DNA of 64,000 nucleotides, taken from the NCBI GenBank assembly GCA_020912385.1, contig CP087208.1:1922001-1986000 (forward strand), read 5' to 3'. The notes below the pieces were generated by a model. It did not search any database. It was not told the DNA's origin and worked only from the letters and a program-made list of their open reading frames with translations. The stretch comes from Neofusicoccum parvum. Its lineage: Eukaryota; Ascomycota; Dothideomycetes; Botryosphaeriales; Botryosphaeriaceae. Below are positions 24,903 through 35,465 of the stretch, one piece after another (position 1 is the stretch's first letter; each line of letters opens with the position of its first letter). The translations under genes and the position numbers were made by a program.

Positions 24903-25478
24903 ATGCCAACCACCGCACGACGTCTCACAAAACTCACCCCGCATCCGCGCTCCTCGTCTCATTACCTGCCTCTCCCAGCTTCAAAGCGAGCGGTGGAAGA
25001 ACAACGCTGCACGTCGAGACCGCCGCGTGCGCGCAACCCTCCTCCATCCAGATCTCCACGCCGCCACCACCACCACCGCGGTCACCCCCAGGAAAAACCT
25101 TATCCGAACTCACCGCCGAAACCCGCACGCAGAATGCCGATAGCAACCGCGCTGTCTCGCTTCTCCCCACTGGCGCCACTGCGCCGCCGACGTCAATCGC
25201 CCCGGCAGTCCTCGTCGAGCGAAACCGGCGGCTCCCTCGACGAGAAGTCGGCGTCGCCGTCGTCGCCGTCGCCGCTCTCCGGCAGCGAGCGGAGCTACGA
25301 GATGCGCACCATCTCAGCGCGGAAGGCGCGGGTGCTGCTGCCGCAGCAGCAGCAGGCGCAATCGCAATCGCAGCGGCAGAAAAGGCCGCAGCAGCAGAAG
25401 AAGCAAAGACCGTCGGCGTTGACGACGGCGCAGGCGGGCGGCGAGGCGGAGCGGGTGTGGAAGGAGTTTTGGATTTGA
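24903..25478 (+). CDS. Hypothetical basic, low-complexity protein
   Basis: Open frame of 191 codons from an ATG in the context AGCAACCATGC, ending VWKEFWI. The product is rich in Arg, Pro, Ser and Gln, with a short His run near residue 55 and a Gln/Lys-rich stretch near residues 145-170. No signal peptide, membrane segment or domain was recognised. In favour: a reasonable start context, a frame kept open over nearly 600 bases, and termination about 200 bp before the convergent glutamyl-tRNA synthetase gene. Against: composition alone can keep such a frame open in GC-rich DNA. Treat as a candidate nuclear or disordered protein of unknown function. Confidence 0.4.
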   Translation: MPTTARRLTKLTPHPRSSSHYLPLPASKRAVEEQRCTSRPPRARNPPPSRSPRRHHHHRGHPQEKPYPNSPPKPARRMPIATALSRFSPLAPLRRRRQSPRQSSSSETGGSLDEKSASPSSPSPLSGSERSYEMRTISARKARVLLPQQQQAQSQSQRQKRPQQQKKQRPSALTTAQAGGEAERVWKEFWI

Positions 25479-25685
25479 CGCCAAGGGCTTATCTTCCTTT
25501 GTTATCTGTTTTACTTTTCATGTTCATCATGGCGTTACGAAGACACGAAGAGCGATATACGAAAAATGCAATCACGATTACGGAAGAACCGCGGGCATTC
25601 AAATCATCAATTTCTTTTTGTTCTTTTAAGTTTCTTGAACCCATTATGCGCGAATCGACTCTTTCAATACGTGGTATCCATCCAT

Positions 25686-27703
25686 CTATTTCGTCTTACC
25701 AGTGGGGATCTGGAAGAACACGGCGGGCTGGCCGTGCTGGAATGCGCGGTCGACCCTGAAGTAGCCCTTGCGGTCGAACTGAATGATATCGTCGACCTTC
25801 AGCTTGGCGACGTTCATATCCGCTAAAGCCTCGGTCCTGAACTCGGTCTTGGGGTTGATGAAGTCCTCGAACTTGTCGTCCTCGCCGAGCTTGTCCTTGG
25901 TGATGAGGTAGTCGAAGTCGACGAGCTCAACCGGAACAAGGTCTTGCGCCGTGCTGAGCCAGGTGATCTTCTTGGCTGTCTTCTTGACGTCGCCCTGCAG
26001 GTGCAGTTCCATCTCGATACCCGTGATCGGCGTCTTGTCCTTGAACAGGTTGACCGGGTTGAGCGAATGCGAGACCTTGCGCACGATGGCGTTGCCCCAG
26101 TTCATCAGCGTGATCTCCTCGTCCTGAGCGAAGGACTGGGCGTCCTCCTGATCGATGATGATCTCGCTGCTGAAGAAGACCTTCTTCAGGCCGACGTCCT
26201 TGTTCTTAGCGTGGAGCGGTTTCTAGTTTCAACGTTAGTGTGGTGTCCTCTCGCATCTACAATATTCAATGTCTTACCTCCTCGCTGTAGGGGGCGGGGT
26301 GAGCAAAGCCAACAATGGTGACCGGGACCTTGCTGGAGCTCTCAACAGCGGTGTAGCGACCAGCAATGGGGTCGATGTACTTCTTGTTGGTGGCCCAGAA
26401 AGTAGTCCAGTCCAGGTTGACGATGTTCTTGCTAGGGCCCTGCTTGAGAATGAACTCCTGCAGCGCCGGGATAGTCATACCACGCCTGCGAATACCACGG
26501 ACGGTAGGCATACGGGGGTCATCCCAGCCCCAGACGACACCACTATCGACGAACTTAGTCAGCTTGCGCTTGGAAAGCAGCGTCCGAACGAAGTTCATGC
26601 GGGCAAAGTCCCAGTTGTAAACGTTGCGCAGCTTCAGTGCCTTGATGAACCACTGGTACTGGGCGTCACGATCCTTGTACTCAGTGGTACGGAGAGCGTG
26701 AGTGACGCCCTCGAGGGCGTCAATGATGGGGCAGCAGAAGTCGTAGGTGGGGTAGCACTTCCAGGTGTCGCCGGTGCGGTGATGCACCTGAGGACTGCAG
26801 CGGTAGACAACGGGGTCGCGCATAGCCTTGTTGGGGTCATCAACCGACATCTTTGCGCGGATGCACCATTTCGTGCCCTCCTCTGTGCCCTTCTTCATTT
26901 CCTCGAGGCGTGCCAGGTTGTCCTCGATCGAGCTGTCCCTCCTCTTACTCGGCAAACCGTCCATACGCTCCTTGCGCATCTGCTCCTGCTCAGTGTCATC
27001 GGCATAGCCATTTCCGTCCTTAATCAGCTGCACGCAGTAGTCGAACAGCTCCTGGAAGTAGTCGCTGGTGTGGGAGGTCTTGTCGGGCTTGATGCCCATG
27101 AGGGCCAGATCCTCAATGATGGCGTCCTGGAACTCCTGCTTCTCCTTGAGCGGGTTGGTGTCATCGAATCGGAGGAGGAGGGTTCCCTTGTACTTCTTGT
27201 GGGCGAAGTAGTCGTTCAGCAGAGCGGCCTTTGCGTGACCAATGTGCAGGTATCCTCTGCGACCAGCGAATTAGCACGATTTTCGAGGGGAAATGGCAGG
27301 GCACATACGAGGGCTCCGGCGGGAATCTAGTGACAACTCCGTGCTCGACATCTTGGAGGCCGATGTCGTAGTTGCTTCCATCGTCGTCCTTCTTGTCGGC
27401 GGCGGGCTTCTTCGCGGCGGGGCGGTAAGCCAGAGTGGTCTGCTCGGGGTATGCCTCCTCGATGTACCTGAACCAGCGGGACAGGTTGACCATCAGGCTC
27501 TGCTTGACGTAGGCATGGGCAACGCGGTTGTCGCGAATGGTCTTCCAGACGGTGGTGTCGGCGTCGGTCAGGCCGTAGCCGACGATGTGCGAGCGGAGGG
27601 TGAGGTGGGCGTCGAGCTCGGCGAGGTGGGGCTCAATGGCCTTGAGGTTGAGCGCAGTGAGCTTCTGCGCCCTCTCCTGCCACTCCTTGATCTGGTCGGC
27701 CAT
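25686..27703 (-). CDS. GUS1: Glutamyl-tRNA synthetase, cytosolic
   Basis: Class I synthetase charging tRNA-Glu in the cytosol. Exons on the minus strand: 27703-27309, 27256-26278, 26222-25686, giving 636 aa. ATG 27703 (MADQIKEW) was chosen over an in-frame ATG 22 codons upstream because it has the better context and the upstream stretch is His/Pro-rich. The N-terminal ~100 residues resemble the GST-C-like domain that binds the Arc1-type cofactor. The first intron splits the signature: PEPS | GYLHIGHAK, with HIGH at residues 136-139. The KMSKS equivalent is LSKRKL near residues 359-364, typical of eukaryotic GluRS/GlnRS. The C-terminal part is the anticodon-binding beta-barrel region and ends GYFRVDRAFQ... 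PTGKTK. The WGWDDPRMPTVRGIRRRG segment is also characteristic. GluRS rather than GlnRS is chosen from the N-terminal domain and overall similarity. Confidence 0.94.
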
Positions 27704-30289
27704 GTTTGCGGTGTGATGCGGGTGCGCGGTGGTGGTGTTTGGAGGGTGACAGTGACGGCGGCGGGGCAAGTTTTCGTCTTATAGCGCGAGTCATGCGCGA
27801 ACAGTCATTGCCAGCCTATCTTTGCCGCTCGCCACCTCGTGTGAGCAAGAAAAAGCCTGCGAAAATTTGGTGAAAAAGACAAGGGACATCACGGCACCAT
27901 GCTTCGAGTTGCTGGAATTCCAAAGGAAGATGCCATCGGGTTATGGTGCAGAGCGATAGGACTTCGGGGAGCTCCCCGAGTCATTTGCGAGGGTCTGCAA
28001 CGGCAACGACTTCTTCAAGCACCCCGCTTCCGTTCCCTCGTTATCAACATGCTTTTCAGGTTTAAAATCGTTGTCAACGTCACCGCTCACATGCTTCTTC
28101 AAACATCTGCAGCCTTAGGATACTCGGCTAATATCTCGAGCATGCGGTGCGGGTATCATGCAGGTGATCTGTTAGCTAAGGACGGAATGGTGAAGTACTT
28201 CAATATCTGAGGCTGCTTTTCGCTAAGCCTTGTTGGTTAGATGTGAGAAGAAGCACCTGCAATCACTGTTGTGATTCAAGCTTGGCAGTAATGGGGGCCC
28301 TAAATCGAATTGTCTCAAAGCAACAGGCTTTGCCCTTGGCAGCATTAGCACCATCATACCACAGGTCATCGTACTATAGGCTCCTCACGAACGGATGGGT
28401 ACGACCGATTGCAGAAAGATGCAAGGATCTCCGACTGAGGCTCTGGAAAGCGCTCATAGCCGATCGTTCTGAGATCGAGGCCAACGTATCTGTGTCTTCC
28501 CAAAGAGCACTGGAGGGACTGTTGTTAGCTTGTGGAGATGGAATGTCTGGCCGAAAAGGCACATCAGGGAAGAAAACGCAGTTGAAGCAGTCCAGCGGAT
28601 GTGTTCAGTGATATGCAGCAGTGAATTACTCAAGGCTGAGGGCAGAGGCCCTCCTGGTCTTTCTCCGGAGCTTGCTGAAAGGGGGTCAAGTAAGCTGACA
28701 GAATTGGCGCTGGTATTCGGCCAAGGAGGTTTCACAAGGTTGTCTTCTCCTTGTCTCGCAAGATCGAGAACGATCTCGGCTACATGACATAACAGTGTAG
28801 AAAAGGAGCGTTTCAGTCAGTGAGATCAGGATGACGATTTCGTGATGAATCACGCGAAGGTCTTTGGTATTGTGTGTGCGAGGAGTGCGCGAGCGGTGAA
28901 ATAGCTTAGGTCCAGCATTATGCATAGTTTATGATGGTTGAGGCTGAGTGAATGAAGCAAGGCGATAATGATGGAGATTGCGGAGGGCCTGGGCAACTGG
29001 GAAATTGTGGGGAGAGGTTTGGATATTCCGATGTTGATGCCATGCCCAAGAATCCCTGGGTGCCGGAGCACTCGGAAGGCGGATCAGGGTCTAGCTTCCA
29101 ACTCCGGTCCCAAATGAAGAGTTCTACTCTCATTTATCTATGACGTGTACGAACGGGATGCTCTGCACGAGGCGCAGGAATCTCGAAAACGTTCCGCACT
29201 AAGCTTATTCAAGACTTTAGCTAGAGCAGTATTCGCCATGAAAATAGAGTGGTCCCCACCATGACCTTCACTTTTCCACAGAGATTGATAGCTTCAACCT
29301 ACCATGACCATTTCAGCATTTTCTTCATTAGAGGCTCTTTTTTTCATCCTCGGACATTTTTGGTCATGCGCCCTCGGACAGTCTCACCAGAGTCGTAGGA
29401 AGAGGCAGTTGGAATGCAAGGAATACATGCGTGCTTAGCGCGAGAAATATGGAAGTCTCTTCACTCATTCCTCTATAATTATACAGAGTTTGTACACGCG
29501 GTGGTTAAGCAGCGGCAACGTCACGAGAAGTGAGTACAAGACATTAGCCGAGGGTGAACTTGAGGGACACAGTGGGACAGGGAGAGGGAGGCGGAGGCGC
29601 AAGAGAAAGAGCTGAGGAGCGCTGCCGCCTGTCTGTTTTTTCCTGTGAGATTTTCGTTGTGGTCATTCTGGAGGTGTGATGAGTGCTCGGGTTACGCGCA
29701 GGTGTGGACAGCTGATGGATCTATCTGACCGCTCGGCACATAGTATCTCCACTTCAGATACTTTCAGGCACAATGAGAACCAAACTCTCCAGTCAGCGTT
29801 AAGCCTGGATTTCCGAGGTCCAGACAATGTCCACTGGTTACATGCGGCCAGCGCGTGCGGATCCACGCACCACCACGATACCCTTCCCTATTCCGCACCC
29901 CTGCACATGGAAGCCTCCCGCGCCGAACGAATAGGAACCATCCGCCCAACCCCCCTCCAAAACACCAAACGCACCCCTCATCGACTCCGCCGAGATCCGT
30001 CAATAGCTCCGGCGCGCAGCGGAAAAGCGCAGCAAAATGTCTGGTGATCAGTGATTTGTCCCACAGAGGTGTTGTGACGTAACCTCGCGGAGCCGGACTG
30101 ATCCGAGGATCCGGACCCTGATGGATAAAAGTCCAGGCAACTACAGTCGTAGATAATTGCATGGTACAGTTCTCCAATATTCGTGAGGGACACGTTTCAT
30201 TCCAGAGTCTGCAACCGTGAAGCACACAAAAGAGCTCGGGAGACGCATCGCTGACGCATCATTACCAACGTTCGAGCCTACCAGCCCCC
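27704..30289. other. Gene-poor interval upstream of GUS1
   Basis: About 2.6 kb with no supported gene. It includes the GUS1 promoter (first few hundred bases) and a perfect 16-bp palindrome at 27964-27979. Scattered ORFs of 60-150 codons (for example 27899-28210, 28243-28611, and 29764-30225 on the minus strand) show no domains or coding-like structure. No tRNA-type A/B boxes were found. Confidence 0.55.
27964..27979. repeat. Perfect 16-bp palindrome
   Basis: TCGGGGAGCTCCCCGA reads the same on both strands. It contains two CGGGG/CCCCG half-sites and could bind a dimeric zinc-cluster or C2H2 factor. It lies about 260 bp upstream of the GUS1 start codon. Confidence 0.6.
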
Positions 30290-30493
30290 ATGGGTCTCTG
30301 CACAGGCTGCTTTCGATTGCTGATCCGCTGCTTCATCAACCTTCCCTACGGAAAGCACTCGCGTAATCCATCGGGCCGCAAGCAGAAGACCAAGGACCAA
30401 CCAACCGAGAAAGAGGTGGAAGCCGGGGTCCAGGCGGCCCTGAGTCCAACCACGGAAAGCACCCCAACTACGCCACATCTGCAAAAGATCTAG
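30290..30493 (+). CDS. Small ORF with dual-lipidation N-terminus (or uORF)
   Basis: A 67-codon frame from an ATG in the context AGCCCCCATGG, starting MGLCTGC. Gly2 with Cys4 and Cys7 fits N-myristoylation plus palmitoylation, as in peripheral membrane anchors. The remainder is hydrophilic (basic, then Glu/Thr/Pro-rich) and ends LQKI. It stops 93 bp before the next ATG on the same strand, so it is either an independent micro-protein or a uORF of the downstream gene. No donor site that would fuse the two was seen. Confidence 0.4.
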   Translation: MGLCTGCFRLLIRCFINLPYGKHSRNPSGRKQKTKDQPTEKEVEAGVQAALSPTTESTPTTPHLQKI

Positions 30494-30586
30494 CACCCTT
30501 CTACTTCCCTCATCGACACGAGCACAACTACGAACGGATTGACAACTATCTCAAACCAACTCACAACAACCTCAAACCTACCCACC

Positions 30587-31367
30587 ATGGAGAACCCAAC
30601 CCAACCACCACCAACCACCAACCACAGCACACAAAAAGACAAAACACCTCTTTTCAAAAGTAAGCAGCTGACCCACCTCTCCCCCTCCCGCTCTCCACCC
30701 CGCCCGCCCAAACATCCACCCACTCCAACCCCCGCACACTAACCCACCGCCCACAACAGAACTCGCCCTCTTCGCCAAACTCGGCCCGCCCCTCCCGCAA
30801 CGCCGCCGGCACCGCACCACCTCCGCCGAAGCCGAGCAGGCCCTCGCCGCCAAAGCCCGCATGAGCACCGACGACTACCGGGCGTGGCGGGAGAGCGAGT
30901 CGCGGAGCAGCAGCCGGTACAGCTCGCGGCGCGGGAGCGCCGAGGAGAGCGGCGCGCCGGATGCCGGCCGCCGGGAGCGGGCGGACGTCGAGAGGAACGA
31001 CTCGGTGCGGGAGGGCCCGCGGGAGAAGCCGGATCCAGCTGGTCCGCGGGGCGGGGAGGAAGAGGAGGGAGAGGGGCGCGGGGAACGGCCGGGCTGGGAT
31101 AGGCGGGCGGGCGACCATGAGAGGGAGAGGCGGCGCAGCCAGCAGGAGGGGGAGCGGCAGCATCGTCAGGAGGAGCAGCTCGCTGGGCGCAAGAGCAGCG
31201 TTGGCGGTGAGAGGCCTAGCGGTGATGCTGGGGAGATCAAGTTGAATGAGAAGGGCAGGTATAGGTCGCATGGTAAGGAGAAGAAGGAGAGGGTGAGGTT
31301 GGTGAAGAAGTTCTTTCGGCATGGAGACGATAAGGCTGCGATGGAGACTGTGAATGGAACGAACTGA
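30587..31367 (+). CDS. Hypothetical Arg/Glu-rich protein
   Basis: Exons 30587-30659 and 30760-31367 give 226 aa. The ATG context is CCCACCATGG, and the 100-nt intron has a standard GTAAGC donor and CAACAG acceptor that restore one frame. The short N-terminal exon is Pro/Thr/Gln-rich. Exon 2 begins LALFAKLGPPLPQRRRHR, continues with a Ser/Arg stretch, and is then dominated by alternating Glu, Arg and Gly. It ends with a basic helix-like segment (KEKKERVRLVKKFFRHGDD). No membrane segment or recognised domain. Charged, disordered and possibly nuclear or nucleic-acid binding; function unknown. The 3' end lies 246 bp from the convergent ceramide glucosyltransferase gene. Confidence 0.65.
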
Positions 31368-31613
31368 GGGATGGGAGTGTGGTGGGAGTTCGGGGCGTTT
31401 GAGTCTGCTTTCGGCACACGACAATTGTGGATGATACCTGCTATTTTGTTTGAGTTTTAAATCCATGTTGAAATTTGTATAGCGAAGAAGGGGGCCAGCG
31501 CCTCGGAAATGCCGCTACGAAGAGACGTGAGATAACCCACCGTTCATGCATCTATCATCTTCGTCCTCATCTATGCTTCTCGTACATCATGCTCTTCATC
31601 CGCTCCCCTCACG

Positions 31614-33263
31614 TCAATCTCTCCTCGCCTTTCCCCTCTCACTCCCATCCTCACCCTTCTCCTTAATCTCATGCACCTTCATATCCAATCCCACCCAGAA
31701 CCTCTTCCCCCTCCACGTCACCGTCACTCCTCCATACACCGCCCACGCCCAAACCGGCCACGCCAGGCTCTCTCTCCCCAGCCACGCGAGAAACCAATCA
31801 CCAAACGGCCTCCTCGTACCATTCGGTGTCTTCGGGGGGCGAGCAAACGGCGGGGTAAGCTCGTCCACCTCAATGCTATTCGCCGAGTGCAGCTTACGAT
31901 ACAGCGTCCAGTCGACCACGCACCACGCCACCACGCTCGCGCACCAAAAAGTCCAGAACGCGCCCCACGTCTGCGGCACGCCTAGCACGTCCGCGAAGAA
32001 CGGCAGAGTCGTGACGGCGAAGGCGCCGTACAGGCTGCACAGGAAGGACTCGGTGCCAGGCTCGACGAGGGTGGCGAGCGTGACCGTGAACTTGCGCACG
32101 CGCAGCCAGCGCACGCGGCGCGCCACGTACTCGCGCACGCTCATGCCCGCCATGGGCTGGATGGCCAGGTCGCCGAAGACGAGGGCGTGCTTGCCCCAGC
32201 GCTCGCCCGCCTTCTCCGCCGGGATCGCCTGCTTCCACAGGCGGTCGCCGATGAGGTGGTCCTCGCAGATGTTCTCCGAGAAAAAGTCGATGCCCTCGGC
32301 CTGGGCAGGCAGCGGGCCCGTCAGGGCGTTGAGGTGCGAGCGGCGGAACATGTTGGACTTGCCGACGATGCAAGGCGCGATGAGGACGGTGTTGATGGCT
32401 GTGTAGAACTTGGCGTGCGACGACGACATGAAGAGCTCCTCCAGCCGGCCGCCGCCCAGCTGCCAGATGCGCGTCTGCCGTGTCGGCGGCGCGGCGGGGC
32501 TGCGGAGGCTGTAGCTCGCCGTGCTGGTCGACGCGACGTGGGCGTGGCCGTTGGTCTCGCCGCTCAGCAGGCCCTGCGACTCCTCGCCGTGCGGCGCCGT
32601 GTCCGTGTCGACGACGAGCGGGATCTGGTGCACGAACTTGTTCTTCCTGGCGCCGCCGTAGCCGCACAGCGTGTCGACCATGCGGCCGCACACGCCTTTG
32701 CCGACCCACACGTTGCAGTCGAGAATCCAGACGATGTCGCCCTTGGCCTCGCGGTAGGCCCTGCTCATGTTCCTGATCTTTGGGTTGGGGCCCATGGGGG
32801 GCTTGCTGCCGTCGCCGTCGCCATTGAGCCACGGATCGTCGGTCTCGACGAGAATTTTCGCGTCGAAGGCGGGGAAGTCTTCGATCAGGCGCTGCAGCGT
32901 CGGATAGGCCGGGTCGTCGCGCGACGATACGCAGAAGTAGATGGTGAGCTTCTGGAGCGGGTACGTCTGGCGGAAGGTGGCGGCGAGGCAGTCGTAGAGG
33001 CTGGGCTCGAGGCCCTTGACCGGCCGGATGACGGTGACGTGTGGGATTTCATCGGGCGGCAGCTGGGTGAGGGAGAAGGCTGGCGGGCGCGGAGACGAGT
33101 ACCACCGCCATCTGGATCCGAGTCAGCCAGGGCGTTGTGTTGCGGTGCGCTGTGGACGCGGCGGGCTGGATGTGCTGTTTGCTTACAACTGGGTGTAGCC
33201 GACGGTGCAGACCACCACAACAGCGGCGTACCACACCAGCGCAACCGTCGCCAGCACCTCCAT
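31614..33263 (-). CDS. Ceramide glucosyltransferase (glucosylceramide synthase), GT21
   Basis: Transfers glucose from UDP-glucose to ceramide at the Golgi/ER membrane; present in most filamentous fungi and absent from budding yeast. Exons on the minus strand: 33263-33187 and 33111-31614, giving 524 aa. The N-terminal helix ([19 protein letters not shown]) is the membrane anchor. The GT2/GT21-type core follows: the [14 protein letters not shown] entry, Asp117-Asp118 (ETDDP, D1), Asp157 (ILDCNVWV, D2), Asp310 (NICEDH, D3) and the R-X-X-R-W motif at 357-361. Together these form the D,D,D,(Q/R)XXRW signature. About 60 residues near 185-245 form a hydrophilic Ser/Thr/Ala-rich insertion. C-terminal hydrophobic helices follow (residues about 370-420 and 470-490). 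Full length for the fungal enzyme. Confidence 0.93.
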
Positions 33264-33893
33264 CACGGTGAACGGTGCGGCCGCATTGTCGTGGGGTGAT
33301 ACACCGGAAGCCACCGCTTCCTTTGCCGCGCCTGCGAAGCTCACCATGCGCTGCTGCTGGGCCGGGACTGCTGCGAGCAGAGGCCCGAAAGTGTCGAAAG
33401 TCGGAGTTGTGTTCGGAGGCTGCAGAGCGCCCAGCCGGTGATGTCACTCGCCAAGCGCGTGTCTCTCCCGCTTGTCCCCGCCGACTGACTCGATGGATAG
33501 AACGAGGCCGATGGCGGTGTCTGTTGTGAGTGTGTCTCCATGGCTTTCTGCTAGACCGCCCGAAGACGCCGCAGCTCCCAATTTCCGCAGAAGGATCCGA
33601 CCAGGGTCTCACACAGGCCAGATCGAATGATGCGACACTTCGAATTGATTGAAGCTTTCCTGTCGAACGCCATGTTTTCTTGTTGCCAGTATAAGCCGAT
33701 TGCTCGCCCGCAGGCCCGTCACGCCACGACATCGATCAAGGCAAGACATGTCCGGAATCAGACGGAACACCCTCGCGGAAGTCTCGGACTGGGTCATGGA
33801 AATTCATTACAGTGTATGGGAACGGAGCACAGGTAGGAGATGGTATCTAGAGCAATAGGAAATAAACAGCGAAAAGCTCTTTGATCATCGCGC
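33264..33893. other. Promoter region of the ceramide glucosyltransferase gene
   Basis: 630 bp between two minus-strand genes: the 5' flank of the glucosyltransferase gene and the 3' flank of the pepsin-like gene. No ORF with a recognisable product and no clear TATA box. Confidence 0.5.
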
Positions 33894-35465
33894 TCATGTC
33901 CTCCATAACCTCGTTCGGTCGCCCTCCTCTTTGTATCCGCCAAATTCGCTCGGCACTTGTTCAAAGTCCGCCTTTGTCATCTCCATGTCGTCCGACATCC
34001 TCCTGCTTTCCGCCTTCATCAACGACCTCCTGGCCCACCACACATACAGCCAGACCGCCAGCGCGATCAGCGCCAGCCCGCCAATCACACCACCCAATAC
34101 TGCGCCGATTAGCCCGTTCCGCGCAAACCCGCTCCCGCCCCTCTGCTCCTGTGCCGGCTCCGGCAGCGTCCGCGGACACCACGTCTTCGGCTGGTTGAAC
34201 GCGGGAAGCGGGATGGCCTGGGCGAGGTGGAAGGTGTAGTCCTCGTAGTCCATCATGAGGTAGACCTGCGTGAGCCACGCCGAGCCCAGCAGGAACGGGG
34301 AGCTGTCGTCCTCGCGCCGGTCCGCCACCGGCGAGATGCCCGACACGTTGAACATCATCTCGGGCGGCATGGTCACGCGGAAGCCGTTGTCCAGCACGAC
34401 CGTCATGGTGCCGTTGAACGGCTTGGCCAGCCGCAGCGACCCGTCCGGGTACTCGCTCGCCACGGCCCCCAGCTGCTTCTTGTAGTTCTGCACCACCTCG
34501 TACGGCAGCGCGAATGGGAATTGCTCCGTCGTGATCTGCGCATCGAACCCGGAGGTAACGTTGTCTCCCAGGTCGGGGAAGGTCTGCTGGTCGAGGAGCG
34601 ACACGTTCCGCGTGAACCCGGTTGGGTCGTCCAGGATGATGTCGCTGACGCGCACCTTGAGCGGGTTCGCCGCACCGAGCGTCATGTTGGAGCTGTACAC
34701 ATCACCAACGAACCGCTGGGGGTCATAGCCGCCGAATGTGTTGCTGCCAATCGCTTCACCGCCTGACCGGTTGAAGCTGTTCCCAATGTAGAGCGAGTAG
34801 ACATGGCCGGATATCATGCCTGCGTCAAATAGATGCTGCAGGATGGTGGACCTCTGGCCCATGCCGAGGATGCCAGGATTGACCTCGCCATCGGTGGCCA
34901 TGGTAAAGGTATAGTTAGGAAGAAGCGTCTGCCAGGCGGGGTCGGTTCGGAAGTAGTGGGTGTACATCTCGAGTACATCACGTCCGCCAAAGCTGTCATT
35001 GAAGGCAGTCTCGGTGAAGTCTGCCGACTGGTAGTCATTGTCTTGCTGCCAGCTATTTTCCGTCAGCATCTGAACTACTGAATTTCCAATAGAAAACGAA
35101 CAAATGAGAATAACCCGCCACCAGAATCCTCTTCCGGGTTTGATGATGAAAATCATAAGTGCCTACCTCGTCGACTGACTGACATCGACTATGCCACCAG
35201 TATTATCCCTGCAGTTCTCCAATTTGCTCCGGTCACAGAACTCATCCGCGGCTACCGACGTCTCGTTCTGCGTGAGCGATGGCCACAGAGACAAGTTCTG
35301 CGCGGGCGTTCCCATGCCCAAGAACGACCCATACTGGAACACACCGGTGCCGTGCACCGCGCGCATATGAATGTCGACATAGACCGGCGGTATTGAGCAG
35401 TTAAGAGCCAGAGAGGAGGGCACAAAGGAGAAGACCGCGAGGACGATAGATAGAAGCGACTGCAT
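33894..35465 (-). CDS. Membrane-anchored pepsin-fold protein lacking catalytic motifs
   Basis: Exons on the minus strand: 35465-35167 and 35052-33894, giving 485 aa. The start is MQSLLSIVLAVFSFVPSSLA, a signal peptide; an in-frame ATG 46 codons upstream would bury it. The acceptor at 35053 was chosen because it joins SQSTS to WQQDNDYQSADF and avoids stops in the alternatives. The extracellular domain (residues about 22-385) looks like an A1 aspartic-protease fold (FLGMGTPAQNLSLWPSL, GILGMGQRST, LPYEVVQNYKKQL). The DTGS expected after the first of these is missing, and the second site reads DAQITT. At least ten N-glycosylation sequons are present. A single transmembrane helix (GAVLGGVIGGLALIALAVWLYV, near residue 415) is followed by WWARR and a ~50-residue acidic cytoplasmic tail. 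A receptor-like or sensor role is inference; a divergent active protease is not excluded. Confidence 0.75.

Noticed and set aside
29764..30225. 153-codon minus-strand ORF
   Set aside because: No domain; Trp/Gly/Cys-rich chance translation opposite other open frames.
35053..35097. Alternative acceptors for the pepsin-like gene (just before MLTENS)
   Set aside because: With the phase set by exon 1 they produce stop codons within a few residues; the acceptor at 35053 keeps one frame.
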